A stretch of DNA of 64,000 bases from Exiguobacterium antarcticum DSM 14480 (GCF_000685865.1 NZ_JMKS01000003.1:186001-250000); one strand, 5' to 3'. Shown: positions 18,570-29,102, numbered from the stretch's first letter. The notes: generated by a model not told the origin, from the letters alone. Numbers and translations: made by a program.

Positions 18570-19922
18570 TTAGAAGAATGGGAGGCCAAAGCCGCCTTTC
18601 TTTTTTCCTTTGCCCATTTGGCCGGAGAATTGTTTCATCATCTTCCGCATGTCTTCAAATTGCTTGATCAATCGGTTCACTTCTTGAATGCTACGACCAC
18701 TGCCGCGCGCAATCCGCTTCCGACGACTTGCATTGAGGATTTCCGGTTCAGTTCGCTCTCGTTTCGTCATCGATTGAATAATCGCTTCGACGTACACAAG
18801 TTGCTTTTCATCGATTTGGGCATTTTTCAAACCCTTCATCTTTCCTTTACCGGCACCCGGAATCATTCCTAACAACTCATCCAAAGGACCCATCTGTTTC
18901 ACTTGCTGCAACTGCTCGATAAAATCGTCAAACGTAAACGATGCATCGCGCATCTTGCCTTCGAGTTCCTTGGCGCGGGTAGCGTCCATTTGAAACTCTG
19001 CTTTTTCAATCAGCGTCAGCATATCTCCCATACCGAGAATTCGTGACGCCATCCGCTCGGGGTAAAATGGCTCGATAGCGTCTAGCTTCTCTCCAAGACC
19101 GACGAATTTAATCGGTGCTCCGGTGACTGCCTTGATGGAGAGCGCTGCTCCGCCTCGAGTATCTCCGTCGAGTTTCGTCAAGATGACGCCTGTTACGCCC
19201 AGCTTTTCATTAAAGCTTTCTGCCACATTGACTGCATCCTGACCCGTCATCGAATCCACAACAAGGAATATTTCATTTGGTTTGGCGATTTCTTTCACAT
19301 CAACAAGTTCCTGCATGAGGTCCTCATCGATATGTAAGCGTCCCGCCGTATCGATCAACACGATATCGTGGTGATGCTCTTTTGCATAGTCGAGTGCGCC
19401 AGTCACAATCTCTTGCGGACTCACCTGATCTCCCATTGAGAAAACAGGTAGTTCGAGTTGTTTCCCTAACGTCTCAAGCTGTTTGATCGCAGCCGGCCGG
19501 TAAATATCCGCTGCAACAAGCAGTGGACTGCGATTTTGTTTCTTCCGTAAATGATTCGCCAGTTTCCCGGTCGTCGTCGTCTTACCTGCCCCTTGTAACC
19601 CTGTCATCATGATGACAGTGGGAGGACGGTTCGATAACGTTAAGGGTGAAACTTCTGATCCCATCAGTTTTGTCAATTCGTCATGGACGATTTTGACAAC
19701 TTGCTGGCCGGGTGTGAGGGACGTCATGACATCTTGTCCGACGGCACGTTCCTTCACATCATTTACGAATTGTTTGACGACTTTGAAGTTGACGTCAGCT
19801 TCTAATAACGCAAGGCGAACCTCACGCATCATTTCCTTTACGTCCGCTTCAGAAATCTTACCTTTGCCTCGCATTTTAGCAAGACTGGCTTGAAGCCGTT
19901 CCGATAATCCTTCGAATGCCAT
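18570..19922 (-). CDS. ffh: Signal recognition particle protein Ffh
   Basis: Ffh binds 4.5S/6S scRNA and signal peptides and delivers ribosomes to FtsY. The 450-residue protein has the N domain, the GTPase G domain (GLQGAGKTTTTGKLA, DTAGRL, TKLDGDTRGGA) and the methionine-rich M domain from about 300, ending in a Gly/Lys/Phe-rich tail. It starts 11 nt after ylxM, the usual pairing in Bacillota. Confidence 0.97.
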   Translation of the reverse strand: MAFEGLSERLQASLAKMRGKGKISEADVKEMMREVRLALLEADVNFKVVKQFVNDVKERAVGQDVMTSLTPGQQVVKIVHDELTKLMGSEVSPLTLSNRPPTVIMMTGLQGAGKTTTTGKLANHLRKKQNRSPLLVAADIYRPAAIKQLETLGKQLELPVFSMGDQVSPQEIVTGALDYAKEHHHDIVLIDTAGRLHIDEDLMQELVDVKEIAKPNEIFLVVDSMTGQDAVNVAESFNEKLGVTGVILTKLDGDTRGGAALSIKAVTGAPIKFVGLGEKLDAIEPFYPERMASRILGMGDMLTLIEKAEFQMDATRAKELEGKMRDASFTFDDFIEQLQQVKQMGPLDELLGMIPGAGKGKMKGLKNAQIDEKQLVYVEAIIQSMTKRERTEPEILNASRRKRIARGSGRSIQEVNRLIKQFEDMRKMMKQFSGQMGKGKKKGGFGLPFF

Positions 19923-19933
19923 GAAAATGCCCC

Positions 19934-20254
19934 CTACTCTAATTGCTCAAGTGCCGTAATGGTCACGAGAGCTTCGCTCGGAAGGTCAAGTTGCTTCAAC
20001 TGGTCGAGGAGTAACTTTCTTTGTTCATATTTTTTGAACAAAGCGAGCCGCTCTTCGTATTGTTCGAGCATCGCTTCCGTACGTTTTATGTTGTCGTAGA
20101 CTGCTTGTCGGCTGACTTCAAACTCATCGGCGATTTCACCTAACGAAAAGTCATCTAAATAATAAAGTGACATATAATTTCGTTGTTTTGGCGTCAACAG
20201 CTCCTGATAAAAGTCAATCAGATAATTCATCCGGTTCGTTTTATCAAGTGTCAT
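19934..20254 (-). CDS. ylxM: YlxM-type SRP-associated helix-turn-helix protein
   Basis: YlxM is a small DNA-binding-like protein nearly always encoded just before ffh in Bacillota and thought to modulate the SRP. The 106 residues contain the sigma-like helix-turn-helix [19 protein letters not shown] at about 51-70 and a basic helical C-terminal half. The gene follows a strong SigA promoter and is 11 nt upstream of ffh. Confidence 0.93.
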   Translation of the reverse strand: MTLDKTNRMNYLIDFYQELLTPKQRNYMSLYYLDDFSLGEIADEFEVSRQAVYDNIKRTEAMLEQYEERLALFKKYEQRKLLLDQLKQLDLPSEALVTITALEQLE

Positions 20255-20299
20255 CCGAGCACCTCCACGGTTGTTAAGTGAAATTCCTTTACAGATAGT

Positions 20300-20328
20300 A
20301 TAGTACAGCCCTCACAGTGTGTTGTCAA
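20300..20328 (-). promoter_or_regulatory. SigA promoter of ylxM-ffh
   Basis: On the minus strand TTGACA (consensus) and TACTAT are spaced exactly 17 nt. An A tract (AAGAAAAAAAC) directly before the -35 looks like an UP element. Confidence 0.85.
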
Positions 20329-20355
20329 GTTTTTTTCTTTACAAGGAAATCGAGG

Positions 20356-21360
20356 TCAGTCCTCTTCTCGGACTTCGTCGACTGTTTCTTTTTCCTCAAA
20401 GACATCCCCGAATAATCCATAGACAAATTGTTCCGCATCGAACGGTTGCAAGTCATCAATCTTTTCACCAAGACCTACAAATTTCACGGGGAGATTCAAT
20501 TCATTTTTGATAGCTAGTACGATTCCGCCTTTAGCGGTCCCATCCAATTTCGTCAACACGATGCCACTGACATCAGTTGCTTGTTTAAATGCCTTCGCCT
20601 GAACCATCGCATTTTGTCCTGTCGTCGCGTCTAATGCCAACAACACTTCGTGTGGCGCGCCCGGGATTTCACGTTCGATGACCCGTTTGACTTTCTCCAG
20701 TTCATTCATCAAGTTGACTTTGTTTTGGAGGCGTCCGGCCGTATCACAAATCAAGACATCGATTTTTCGTGCCTTGGCTGCTTGGACAGCATCATAGATG
20801 ACAGCCGCCGGATCCGAGCCCTCACCTTGGCGGATGACCGGAACACCGGAACGTTCGCCCCAGACCTGAAGTTGATCAATCGCTCCCGCACGGAACGTAT
20901 CCCCTGCTGCGAGCATGACTGTTTTCCCTTCCTGTTTAAGACGGTTCGCCAGTTTGCCGATCGTTGTCGTTTTTCCGACACCGTTGACACCAACAAATAA
21001 AATGACATTCAGCTCATGACTGAGATCAAGTTCCGTCTCTTCCTCTTCGATCAACATGTTAGCGACGACTTCAACGAGCACATCGCGGACTTCTTTTGAA
21101 TCTTTGACGTTTCTTCGTTTGACTTCGATTTTTAATTTCTCCACCAGATCCATCGTCGTCGTGACACCAACATCCGCCTGAATCAATACTTCTTCCAACT
21201 CTTCAAAAAATTCTTCATCCACTTCCCGGAAGCGGTACACTAAATCATTGACCGCACTTGCTAATCCGTCCCGTGTTTTCGTCAGACCTTCGGTGAACTT
21301 CGATGTCACTTCTTGGGTCGACGTCGTCAGACGGTCTTTTAATTTTTTAAAGAAACTCAT
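20356..21360 (-). CDS. ftsY: Signal recognition particle receptor FtsY
   Basis: FtsY is the membrane-associated receptor for the SRP. The 334-residue protein has a short N-terminal region, the N domain and an SRP-type GTPase domain (VGVNGVGKTTTIGKLA, DTAGRLQNK, TKLDGTAKGG, VGLGEKIDDL). As usual for Gram-positive bacteria it lacks the long acidic A domain. Its ATG overlaps the smc stop by one base (TAATG), indicating coupled translation. Confidence 0.97.
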   Translation of the reverse strand: MSFFKKLKDRLTTSTQEVTSKFTEGLTKTRDGLASAVNDLVYRFREVDEEFFEELEEVLIQADVGVTTTMDLVEKLKIEVKRRNVKDSKEVRDVLVEVVANMLIEEEETELDLSHELNVILFVGVNGVGKTTTIGKLANRLKQEGKTVMLAAGDTFRAGAIDQLQVWGERSGVPVIRQGEGSDPAAVIYDAVQAAKARKIDVLICDTAGRLQNKVNLMNELEKVKRVIEREIPGAPHEVLLALDATTGQNAMVQAKAFKQATDVSGIVLTKLDGTAKGGIVLAIKNELNLPVKFVGLGEKIDDLQPFDAEQFVYGLFGDVFEEKETVDEVREED

Positions 21361-24300
21361 TATTTTATCCCCTTTGATTCTACTTCTTCACTTAACGTCC
21401 GTCGTGCTTCCTCCAGTTTAACGGATAACACTTCTGAAATGCCGTTTTGTTGCATCGTGACGCCATACAGGACGTCGGCTGATTCCATCGTTCCTTTTCG
21501 GTGCGTGATGATGATGAATTGTGTGTCTCGGGCTAACTGATGCACAAATTCTCCGAACCGGGCGACGTTTGCTTCGTCGAGTGCCGCTTCGACCTCATCA
21601 AGGACACAGAATGGGACCGGTCTTGTTTTTAAGATGGCAAATAATAAGGCAATCGCCGTTAATGCCCGTTCGCCTCCTGATAACAGAGACAAGTTCTGCA
21701 ACTTTTTCCCGGGTGGTTTCGCTACGATGTCAATCCCACTCGTCAGTAAATCTGTTGGGTCGACTAAGATCAAATCTGCTTCTCCACCACCAAACAGTTC
21801 CCGGAACGTTTCGCGAAAATGTTCCCGTACGCTCGTGTAGGTCTGTTTGAACAGACGAATCACTTCCCGGTCCATCTCGTCGATGACGGCATAGAGATCC
21901 GTTTTTGCACTGACAAGATCGTCACGTTGCGTCGACAAGAATGTAAAGCGTTGGTCAACTTCTGCAAACTCTTCAATCGCCCCTAGATTGACGATCCCGA
22001 TTTCTTCGAGTTGCCGTTTGAGCAAATGTAGTTCTTCCTTTGCTTCTTCAAACGGAATCGTCAACGGTTCCATCAAGTCGACGACTAAGCCCATCTCCTC
22101 GAGCAGCTCGTGACGGGTCTCAAGACGCGTACTGAGTCGCCCTTGAGCCAGCCGGGCCTGATCGAGACGTTGTGTCGTCACCTGTTGATCTTCCTTGAGT
22201 TTGGCTTCTTGCATCCGAAGTAATCGTAACGCTTCCGTCGCCTGTTGAATTTGTTTCGTCACGGTCGTCAGTTTTTCCTCGACCGTCACCTGTTCGTGTT
22301 GCATCTGGACCTGTTCCGCATGTAAGGCTTCGATTTTTGCTTCGTCGAATCCTTCTGAGACATGTTTCAAATCACGTCGTTTATGACTACGCTCTAATTT
22401 GGCATGACTTAACGTCTCTTGCATCCGTTCGACCTCACGGCTCGCTTGTTCTTTTGTCATGCTGACCGTACGTTCCTCTAATAAGGCTTCTGCCTGTTGT
22501 TGTTTTAATTCTTCCACCGCCACCGCGCCACGCGATTGGGCTTCTTTTAGTTGATCGATCGTTTGCCGGAGCTCTGCTTGACGTTTCGTCAAACGTTCGA
22601 TGTCTGATTCAGATACCTTGATGATCTTTTTCGCTTCCGTCGCTTGCTCGACGAGACGATGGAGCTGACCATCGTGAACCGATAATTCTGAATCTGTGAC
22701 CGCCAAACTCCGTTTAGCATCTGTGAAGGCCTCGCGGACGATTTCTAATTCCGTTTGGACTGCTTGGATCTCACGCCCGGTATCAGCAAGCGTCTGGACC
22801 GACTCTTTCAGCGTGGATGTCAGATCGTCCCGGCGACGTTCTTGTTCTTTAATGACGGCTTGTCCCTGTTTTAATCCAGTTTGCAGTTCTTCTAATTCAC
22901 GCGATTGGCTAAACAGCGGAGTCCCTTTTTTCCGACTCCCACCAGTCATCGATCCACCGACGTTTACGACGTCGCCGTCTAATGTCACGATTCGGTAACG
23001 GTGACCCGTCGCACGCGCAATCCCATTCGCTTGTTCTAGTGTTTCGACGACTACCGTCGTCCCTAACAAGTTCTGTTTCAAGTGAACGAATTCTTCCCGT
23101 GTCGTCACAAGGTCACTTGCGACACCTAAATACCCTGACATCGAGGATAAGTTCGTCTGAACGGATGGACTCAGTTCACGACGTTGAATCGAACCAAGCG
23201 GCATGAACGTTGCCCGCCCGGCATTGAGACGACGTAATTCTTGAATCAATTTTCGTCCCGTCGCATCTGTATCGACTACGACGTTTTGCATCGCACCACC
23301 TAATGCCGTCTCAATCGCCGCTTCGTATCGTGCTGGTACGGTAATCAGCTCTGCGACGGCCCCGTGAATACCCGGTATTCGATCCCGTTGTTTCAATACC
23401 ATTTTAACGGCCCCGAAATAGCCGCTGTAATCGGCTTTGACCGACTCTAGAAATTCAATTCGATCTTCTGTTTTATCTCGGCGTCGATATAAGTCGATGA
23501 TCGATTGTTCCATTTGCCCAATCGTCTCTTGTTGCTGACGGTGTGTCGTCTGCAGGGCCTGTTCTTCTTGACGCAATCTATCTAGACGGTGTCGCAATTG
23601 CTCGACTTGGTCTGCCAACCGTAATGTTTCGGCTTCATAGGTCGAGCGGGCTGTTTGTTTCGTCCCTACATTTGCCGAAAAACTTGTTTGTTGTTCTTCC
23701 GCTTGCAGAAGGTCTTGTTTCGCTCGTTGATACGCATTTGTGGTCGCAGCCAACTGACTTGCCACTTCAAACGCTTCTGAACGTAACGATTCCGCTTCTT
23801 TTTCGAAATCACGATCGGAATACGATACAGCCGCATCTGCTGCTTCCCGTCTTTTGACAGCCGCGAGATACGATTGATCCGTTTCCTGCTGCTGACGAAT
23901 CGCGACTTGCACTTCCTGTTCAATCCGTTCGACACGTTGGTCAGACTGTGCTACTTCTTGTTCGAGACGTCGTTTCATCTCAGTCCCGTGTTTTTCTCGT
24001 TCTTTCGCAAGATTCAATGCCCCTTGAATTTCGACGAGTTGCGTTGACACATGGCGTAATCGTTCTTGCATCTCCGTCTCGAGTCGACGAACGGCTTCAA
24101 GATTCGTTTCCTGCGTTTCCCGTGTCGCGACGGTCGCCTGATAGCGTTCCTGCTCTGTCGTCAATTGTTGCTGGCACGATTCGATTTCTCGTGTCACGTC
24201 CGTGATTTGTGTCGTATACTGTTCGATCTCGGTTGCGAGGATCCCACGTTCGAGAACATCAAAACGTTCACGTGCGATCAAAAACTCTTTTGCTAAGGCT

Positions 24301-24926
24301 GCTTGTTCCCGTAATGGTTCGATTCGACCCCCTAATTCAAACAAGATATCGTCGACACGCGACAGATTGGTTTCTGTATCCGTCAGTTTCCGTTCCGCTT
24401 GTTTTTTTCGATGACGATACTTCAGCACACCCGCTGCCTCTTCGATGACCGAACGACGTTCTTCCGGTTTTCCGGAAATCACTTGTTCGACCCGCCCTTG
24501 TCCGATGATCGCAAATGCATCACGCGACAGACCGGTATCCATAAATAAGTCGAGGACATCTTTGAGACGACACGGTTTTTTATTTAAGAAATAATCACTA
24601 TCCCCATTTCGACTGACACGGCGTGTCACATTGATTTCCTGATAAGGCAATGCGACCGTCCCTGACTCGTTGTCGAGAACGAGCGTCACTTCGGCAAATT
24701 GTTTTCGATGTTCCGATACACTTCCAGCAAAGATGACATCTTCCATCTTCGCTCCGCGTAATGATTTAGCTGATTGCTCACCGAGCACCCAGCGCACTGC
24801 ATCCGATATATTCGACTTTCCGCTACCATTTGGTCCGACGACGGCCGTGACTCCTGGAAGGAAGTCGAGCTCCGTCCGACTTGCAAATGACTTGAAGCCG
24901 TTGATTTCAATTCGTTTTAAGTACAT
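21360..24926 (-). CDS. smc: Chromosome segregation ATPase SMC
   Basis: SMC forms the condensin ring that compacts and arranges the chromosome. The 1188-residue protein has the N-terminal head with Walker A GPNGSGKSNISDAV, a long coiled coil, the hinge at about residues 510-665 (IHGAVAELITVPARY, ALGGAMQNVVV), a return coil, and the C-terminal head with signature LSLLSGGERALTA and Walker B FCVLDEVEAALD. ATG 24926 is chosen over a GTG three codons earlier that lies within the SD (GGGTGG). It forms an operon with ftsY. Confidence 0.97.
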   Translation of the reverse strand: MYLKRIEINGFKSFASRTELDFLPGVTAVVGPNGSGKSNISDAVRWVLGEQSAKSLRGAKMEDVIFAGSVSEHRKQFAEVTLVLDNESGTVALPYQEINVTRRVSRNGDSDYFLNKKPCRLKDVLDLFMDTGLSRDAFAIIGQGRVEQVISGKPEERRSVIEEAAGVLKYRHRKKQAERKLTDTETNLSRVDDILFELGGRIEPLREQAALAKEFLIARERFDVLERGILATEIEQYTTQITDVTREIESCQQQLTTEQERYQATVATRETQETNLEAVRRLETEMQERLRHVSTQLVEIQGALNLAKEREKHGTEMKRRLEQEVAQSDQRVERIEQEVQVAIRQQQETDQSYLAAVKRREAADAAVSYSDRDFEKEAESLRSEAFEVASQLAATTNAYQRAKQDLLQAEEQQTSFSANVGTKQTARSTYEAETLRLADQVEQLRHRLDRLRQEEQALQTTHRQQQETIGQMEQSIIDLYRRRDKTEDRIEFLESVKADYSGYFGAVKMVLKQRDRIPGIHGAVAELITVPARYEAAIETALGGAMQNVVVDTDATGRKLIQELRRLNAGRATFMPLGSIQRRELSPSVQTNLSSMSGYLGVASDLVTTREEFVHLKQNLLGTTVVVETLEQANGIARATGHRYRIVTLDGDVVNVGGSMTGGSRKKGTPLFSQSRELEELQTGLKQGQAVIKEQERRRDDLTSTLKESVQTLADTGREIQAVQTELEIVREAFTDAKRSLAVTDSELSVHDGQLHRLVEQATEAKKIIKVSESDIERLTKRQAELRQTIDQLKEAQSRGAVAVEELKQQQAEALLEERTVSMTKEQASREVERMQETLSHAKLERSHKRRDLKHVSEGFDEAKIEALHAEQVQMQHEQVTVEEKLTTVTKQIQQATEALRLLRMQEAKLKEDQQVTTQRLDQARLAQGRLSTRLETRHELLEEMGLVVDLMEPLTIPFEEAKEELHLLKRQLEEIGIVNLGAIEEFAEVDQRFTFLSTQRDDLVSAKTDLYAVIDEMDREVIRLFKQTYTSVREHFRETFRELFGGGEADLILVDPTDLLTSGIDIVAKPPGKKLQNLSLLSGGERALTAIALLFAILKTRPVPFCVLDEVEAALDEANVARFGEFVHQLARDTQFIIITHRKGTMESADVLYGVTMQQNGISEVLSVKLEEARRTLSEEVESKGIK

Positions 24927-25052
24927 CTTGACCACCCATATGTTTAAATTTCTTTTAATTTTCTTTTAGTTTACCATAGCCGAAAGGTCTACAAAATGGT
25001 AGCTTTTATGGTAACGTTAAGTATAAAGAGATGAAGAGGAGATTTTAACGAC

Positions 25053-25253
25053 ATGACGATTGAACAAATGATTGAGGCAATTTTGGATAAATTGAATATT
25101 ATCAACAAAGGGGTCATCAAGGCTGAACAGTTCGACGGTACAAAAAATGACGACTTAAAAGAGATTTATGACTTCGTCATGATGCGGGAATCGTTGTCAC
25201 TTGCAGAAGTCGATGCGATTGTCGACGAATTAAAATCTTTGAAAACCGTCTGA
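25053..25253 (+). CDS. UPF0435 (DUF1128) protein, YfkK-like
   Basis: The 66-residue acidic protein matches the UPF0435 family (B. subtilis YfkK): EAILDKLNIINKGVIKAEQF and LSLAEVDAIVDELKSL align well. It is all-helical by appearance and has no signal or membrane segment; function is unknown. It is on the opposite strand to all neighbours, wedged between rnc and smc, genes that are adjacent in B. subtilis. GAGGAG lies 11 nt before the ATG and a bidirectional terminator follows. Confidence 0.88.
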   Translation: MTIEQMIEAILDKLNIINKGVIKAEQFDGTKNDDLKEIYDFVMMRESLSLAEVDAIVDELKSLKTV

Positions 25254-25265
25254 AGGTGACACAAG

Positions 25266-25301
25266 AAAAGGCATTCCATGTCAAAATGGATGCCTTTTTT
25301 T
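25266..25301. terminator. Bidirectional terminator between UPF0435 gene and rnc
   Basis: AAAAGGCAT(T)CCAT and ATGGATGCCTTTT pair with one bulged base around a short loop. On the plus strand it is followed by a T7 run; on the minus strand the stem ends in CCTTTTCTTGTG, serving rnc. Confidence 0.88.
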
Positions 25302-25303
25302 GT

Positions 25304-26074
25304 TTACAGACTATTTTTTAACACAAGCAACGCCTGTTTGGCAGCTTGTTGTTCTGCTTCTTTTTTGGAACGACCCGTTCCGATCCCTTCTAACTTGTCA
25401 GACACATGGACCCGTGAAATAAATTCGCGACTATGGGCCGGACCACGTTCTTCGATGATTTCATATTCAATCTGTCCAAGACCGACCCGTTGGATGGCTT
25501 CTTGGAGCTGACTTTTGAAATCTGTTTGTTCTTCAAAAAAACCAGATGCCACTTTCGGAAAAACCGCTTCGGCGAGGAATCGTTCTGCTGCATCGATTCC
25601 TTGGTCAAGATACAAGGCACCGATAAAGGCTTCGAACACATCCGCAAGTAATGCCGGACGATTTCTACCACCTGTCAGTTCCTCCCCTTTACCAAGTAGA
25701 ATCATTTCAGAAAATTGGTAATGATTCGCGAACTGGACGAGTGACGGCTCACAGACGATTGCCGCACGCAGCTTTGTTAATTCCCCCTCGGAACGTTCCG
25801 GATAGTGTTGAAACAGATATCGCGAGACTGTCAGTTCTAGCACCGCATCCCCTAAAAATTCGAGACGCTCATTGTCACCGTCTGATTCTCGTTGCTCATT
25901 GACAAACGACGAGTGGGTGAAAGCCTGTTTTAACAGATCGACATTTGAAAAATGAATGTCCAACCGTGTTTGTAAGTCGTCAAACTTTTGTTCGATTTGA
26001 GCTAATGCCCGTGAGTCTTTTCGCCGTTTTACATAAGGTCCTTTGCGGACACGACGTCCTTTTGGATTCGTCAT
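25304..26074 (-). CDS. rnc: Ribonuclease III
   Basis: RNase III cuts double-stranded RNA in rRNA processing and mRNA decay. The 256-residue protein has the catalytic signature [14 protein letters not shown], the second acidic motif [15 protein letters not shown] and a C-terminal dsRNA-binding domain ([15 protein letters not shown]). A Lys/Arg-rich N-terminus (about 30 residues) precedes the core. ATG 26074 follows AGGAGG. It ends the fapR-plsX-fabD-fabG-acpP run, as in other Bacillales. Confidence 0.96.
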   Translation of the reverse strand: MTNPKGRRVRKGPYVKRRKDSRALAQIEQKFDDLQTRLDIHFSNVDLLKQAFTHSSFVNEQRESDGDNERLEFLGDAVLELTVSRYLFQHYPERSEGELTKLRAAIVCEPSLVQFANHYQFSEMILLGKGEELTGGRNRPALLADVFEAFIGALYLDQGIDAAERFLAEAVFPKVASGFFEEQTDFKSQLQEAIQRVGLGQIEYEIIEERGPAHSREFISRVHVSDKLEGIGTGRSKKEAEQQAAKQALLVLKNSL

Positions 26075-26096
26075 AATGCCTCCTAAACAGCTAAAT

Positions 26097-26119
26097 CCCA
26101 CCGCAAATACCACGGTGGG
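26097..26119 (-). terminator. Hairpin between acpP and rnc
   Basis: CCCACCG and CGGTGGG form a 7-bp stem with a 9-nt loop just before the rnc SD. The following ATTTAGCTGTTTA is only weakly T-rich, so this is a leaky terminator or an mRNA-stabilising hairpin that keeps acpP mRNA above rnc. Confidence 0.45.
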
Positions 26120-26133
26120 TCTAGCCTGATGAT

Positions 26134-26373
26134 TTAGACTTGTGTTTCGATGTAGCTTACGACATCGCCAACCGTCTTCAAGTTTTCTGCTTGGTCATCT
26201 TCGATTGTGATTTCGAACTTGTCTTCGAGATCCATGACGAGTTCCATCACTTCAAGTGAATCGGCACCAAGATCGTCTTTAAACGATTTGTCGAGTGTGA
26301 TTTCACTTTGTTCTTTCCCTAATTTTTCTGCGATTGCTTCTTGTACGTCTACTAAAATTTGTTCTTTTGTCAT
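26134..26373 (-). CDS. acpP: Acyl carrier protein
   Basis: ACP carries growing acyl chains on a phosphopantetheine arm. The 79-residue acidic protein has the DSL motif ([13 protein letters not shown]) whose Ser takes the prosthetic group. ATG 26373 with GGAGGGATTTTCAA before it gives the standard length; longer frames upstream are not translated. It has its own promoter in addition to the fap operon transcript, which suits its high demand. Confidence 0.97.
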   Translation of the reverse strand: MTKEQILVDVQEAIAEKLGKEQSEITLDKSFKDDLGADSLEVMELVMDLEDKFEITIEDDQAENLKTVGDVVSYIETQV

Positions 26374-26395
26374 TTGAAAATCCCTCCATGAGTTG

Positions 26396-26424
26396 AGTAT
26401 ATAAGATGATTGCCGATTTGGCAA
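26396..26424 (-). promoter_or_regulatory. Internal SigA promoter before acpP
   Basis: On the minus strand TTGCCA and TATACT are spaced 17 nt in the 71-bp fabG-acpP gap. The -35 is also one arm of a small TTGCC/GGCAA inverted repeat (26410-26424). Confidence 0.68.
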
Positions 26425-26444
26425 AGTACTACCACAGTTATGAA

Positions 26445-27176
26445 TTACATCGTCATGCCGCCATCAACCGCCAAGGTTTGGCCAGTGATGTAACGGGCGT
26501 TGTCTGAAGCAATGAAGCTGACTAAGGAAGCGATCTCTTCCGTCTGCCCAAATCGTTTTAACGGGATTTGACCAAGTGTTTGATTCCGTTGTTCCTCGGT
26601 CAATTCGTCCGTCATATCCGTTTCGATGAACCCCGGGCAAATCGCGTTTGCCGTGACCCCTTTACTTGCCAGTTCACGTGCGACCGACTTCGTAAAACCG
26701 ATCAATCCTGCTTTCGCCGCGACATAATTGGCTTGACCCGGATTCCCCGTGATGCCGACAACCGACGCGATGTTGATGATTCGGCCACTCGATTTTAGAA
26801 GTGGTCGCGTCGCCGCTTGTGTGACGAGGAATGCACCTTTTAAGTTCGTGTTCAAGACGGCATCAAAGTCGGCTTCTTTCATCCGCATCAATAAACCGTC
26901 GCGTGTGATGCCGGCATTATTGACGACACAGTCAAGCTGTCCATACGTATCGAGCGTCGTCTTCAGCAACCCTTTGACTTGCTCCGCATCGGCGACGTCC
27001 GCCTGGACCGCGATGGCTTCACCACCTGAAGTGACGATTGCCGATACGACTTCTTCTGCTTTTTGCGTATTTCCGGCATAGTTGATGACGACTCGGAAAC
27101 CATCCGCCGCCAGACGTTTTGCAATCGCAGCGCCGATACCGCGTGATGCACCTGTTACGAGGGCTACCTTATTCAA
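26445..27176 (-). CDS. fabG: 3-oxoacyl-[ACP] reductase FabG
   Basis: FabG carries out the first reduction of the fatty-acid elongation cycle with NADPH. The 243-residue short-chain dehydrogenase has TGASRGIG at 8-15, the NAG motif (VVNNAG), the catalytic Ser and YVAAKAG, and ends in the conserved VDGGMTM. Its start overlaps the fabD stop by 4 nt (ATGA). Confidence 0.97.
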   Translation of the reverse strand: MNKVALVTGASRGIGAAIAKRLAADGFRVVINYAGNTQKAEEVVSAIVTSGGEAIAVQADVADAEQVKGLLKTTLDTYGQLDCVVNNAGITRDGLLMRMKEADFDAVLNTNLKGAFLVTQAATRPLLKSSGRIINIASVVGITGNPGQANYVAAKAGLIGFTKSVARELASKGVTANAICPGFIETDMTDELTEEQRNQTLGQIPLKRFGQTEEIASLVSFIASDNARYITGQTLAVDGGMTM

Positions 27177-28093
27177 CGAATCGCCTCCGCTTCTAGTTGC
27201 TCAAGCGTCGTGATGCTGACGATCTTGACATCTTTTTTGATACGTTTGACGAGTCCACTAAGTGGTGAAGACGGACCAAATTCGATGAACGTATCCGCGC
27301 CTTCTGCAATCAGCTTTTCAACACATGCCTCAAAACGAACTGGCGAATACAATTGTTGGACGAGTAGACGAATGAGTTCTTCCGGCTGATCGTGGAAATC
27401 GTTATCGACATTCGAGATGAACTTCGTTTTTGCTGCTTGGAAAGGCGAAGAGACCAGGATGTCTTCAAAACGAGGTGCGAACGGTGTCATCAATGAAGAA
27501 TGGAATGCACCGGATACATCAAGTGGCAAGACACGTTTCGCACCGAGTTCTTTTAATTTCGCTGTCGCTGTCTCAACGGCTGCGACTTGTCCCGAAATCA
27601 CGAATTGTCCCGGACAGTTATAATTGGCGATTTGTACGATTTCTCCCGTCGCTGCAATTGATTCAATTGCATGATGGGCTGCCTCTACATCATCCAAGCC
27701 GATGACAGCTGCCATCGTTCCGCCTTTGACTCGATTCATTAAGTTCCCGCGTTCCCGAACAAGGTAAACCGCTTCACTCGCTGTCAAAACCGACGCCGCA
27801 ACGAGGGCACTGTACTCTCCGACACTATGTCCGAGTACGAAGTCTGGCCGATGACCAAGTGCCGCATAACGGTTCGCAAGTAATGTGCTGTGTGCGACGA
27901 TCGCAGGTTGTGCGATTTCCGTCGATTTCAAGTCGTCTTTTGTCCCCGTCGTCAGTAAATCCGTCAAATCAAGACCGATACGTGTACCAAGATCCATTAA
28001 CGCTTGACGTGTCTCGTCCTGTTGAACGAGTGTTTGTCCCATTCCTGGCATTTGTGAGCCTTGACCAGGGAACATCCAAACCGTTTTACCCAT
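27173..28093 (-). CDS. fabD: Malonyl-CoA:ACP transacylase FabD
   Basis: FabD moves malonyl from CoA to ACP. The 306-residue protein begins [14 protein letters not shown] and carries the GHSVGEYSA nucleophile elbow, an Arg in the VRERGNLM loop and the catalytic His in [11 protein letters not shown] 28093 with AAAGGGGTGAGACGG upstream is favoured over a 36-codon upstream extension. It lies 13 nt after plsX. Confidence 0.97.
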   Translation of the reverse strand: MGKTVWMFPGQGSQMPGMGQTLVQQDETRQALMDLGTRIGLDLTDLLTTGTKDDLKSTEIAQPAIVAHSTLLANRYAALGHRPDFVLGHSVGEYSALVAASVLTASEAVYLVRERGNLMNRVKGGTMAAVIGLDDVEAAHHAIESIAATGEIVQIANYNCPGQFVISGQVAAVETATAKLKELGAKRVLPLDVSGAFHSSLMTPFAPRFEDILVSSPFQAAKTKFISNVDNDFHDQPEELIRLLVQQLYSPVRFEACVEKLIAEGADTFIEFGPSSPLSGLVKRIKKDVKIVSITTLEQLEAEAIR

Positions 28094-28106
28094 CCGTCTC
28101 ACCCCT

Positions 28107-29102
28107 TTAGATTTCTTTTGTCGCCTTTGCCTCGATGATTTTTGAGACCACTTGTTGCTCGACCATCTGTTCTGCTTGTGCCAGCGCACGACTGAACGCA
28201 TAGGCGTTACTCGATCCGTGTGCTTTAATCACAGGCGCAGCAATTCCGAACAATCCGGCTCCGCCATATTCTTCGTAGGCGAGGAGTTGTTTCATCTTCT
28301 TTAACTTTGGCTTTAAAATGAACGCAGCAATTTTTGAACTGAGTGAACTCATGAACTGTTCCTTCATCATCCCCATGATCATGCTAGCAGCCCCTTCTGT
28401 ACTTTTCAAAAGGGTGTTTCCAGCAAAACCTTCTGTCACGATGACATCCACATCCCCACTCATCGCGTCTCGCGCTTCGATATTTCCTACAAAATGAATC
28501 GGCGCTGTCTCAAGTAATGGATAGGTCTCTTTCGTCAATGCATTCCCTTTGCCGGCTTCTGAGCCGATATTCAGCAATCCGACTTTCGGTCGATCGATTC
28601 CTCTTACTTGTTCTGCGTAGACAGAGCCCATGATTGCGTAATCGAGCAAATGTTCTGCTTTCGCATCCGGGTTGGCACCGACATCTAAGATGACGACACC
28701 TTTTCCGTTTCGTGTCGGGAACGTCGGCGCAAGTGCCGGACGGTCAATCCCTTCGATCCGACCAATCACAAACAATCCGGCTGTCATGAGTGCTCCCGTA
28801 TTGCCTGCTGAAATCAAGGCATCTGCCTCTTTTGATTTCACCAGGTTTGCAGCCACTACGAGTGAGCTGTCTTTTTTTCGCCGGATGGCACGGACCGGTT
28901 CGTCTTCTCCGGTAATGACAGAGGGGGCATGAACAATCGTCACCCGCGGATCTTTGATGTCATATGAACGCAATTTCAACTCATCTCCGACTAAGCGAAT
29001 CTCGAGTTGTTGTTTGGGACGTTCTGCTAAAAATTGAACGACTCCTTCTACGATGGCGCGGGGAGCATGGTCGCCCCCCATCGCGTCTACTGCTAAAATC
29101 AT
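28107..29102 (-). CDS. plsX: Phosphate acyltransferase PlsX
   Basis: PlsX converts acyl-ACP to acyl-phosphate, the donor for PlsY in membrane lipid synthesis. The 331-residue protein has the N-terminal [17 protein letters not shown] motif and the [11 protein letters not shown] and [16 protein letters not shown] segments. The ATG overlaps the fapR stop (ATGA), so it is coupled to its repressor gene. Confidence 0.97.
   Translation of the reverse strand: MILAVDAMGGDHAPRAIVEGVVQFLAERPKQQLEIRLVGDELKLRSYDIKDPRVTIVHAPSVITGEDEPVRAIRRKKDSSLVVAANLVKSKEADALISAGNTGALMTAGLFVIGRIEGIDRPALAPTFPTRNGKGVVILDVGANPDAKAEHLLDYAIMGSVYAEQVRGIDRPKVGLLNIGSEAGKGNALTKETYPLLETAPIHFVGNIEARDAMSGDVDVIVTEGFAGNTLLKSTEGAASMIMGMMKEQFMSSLSSKIAAFILKPKLKKMKQLLAYEEYGGAGLFGIAAPVIKAHGSSNAYAFSRALAQAEQMVEQQVVSKIIEAKATKEI

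Noticed and set aside
24970-25020. TTACCATA/TATGGTAA inverted repeat between smc and the UPF0435 gene
   Set aside because: Eight-base arms about 28 nt apart in an A/T-rich gap are easily chance; no promoter alignment supports an operator.
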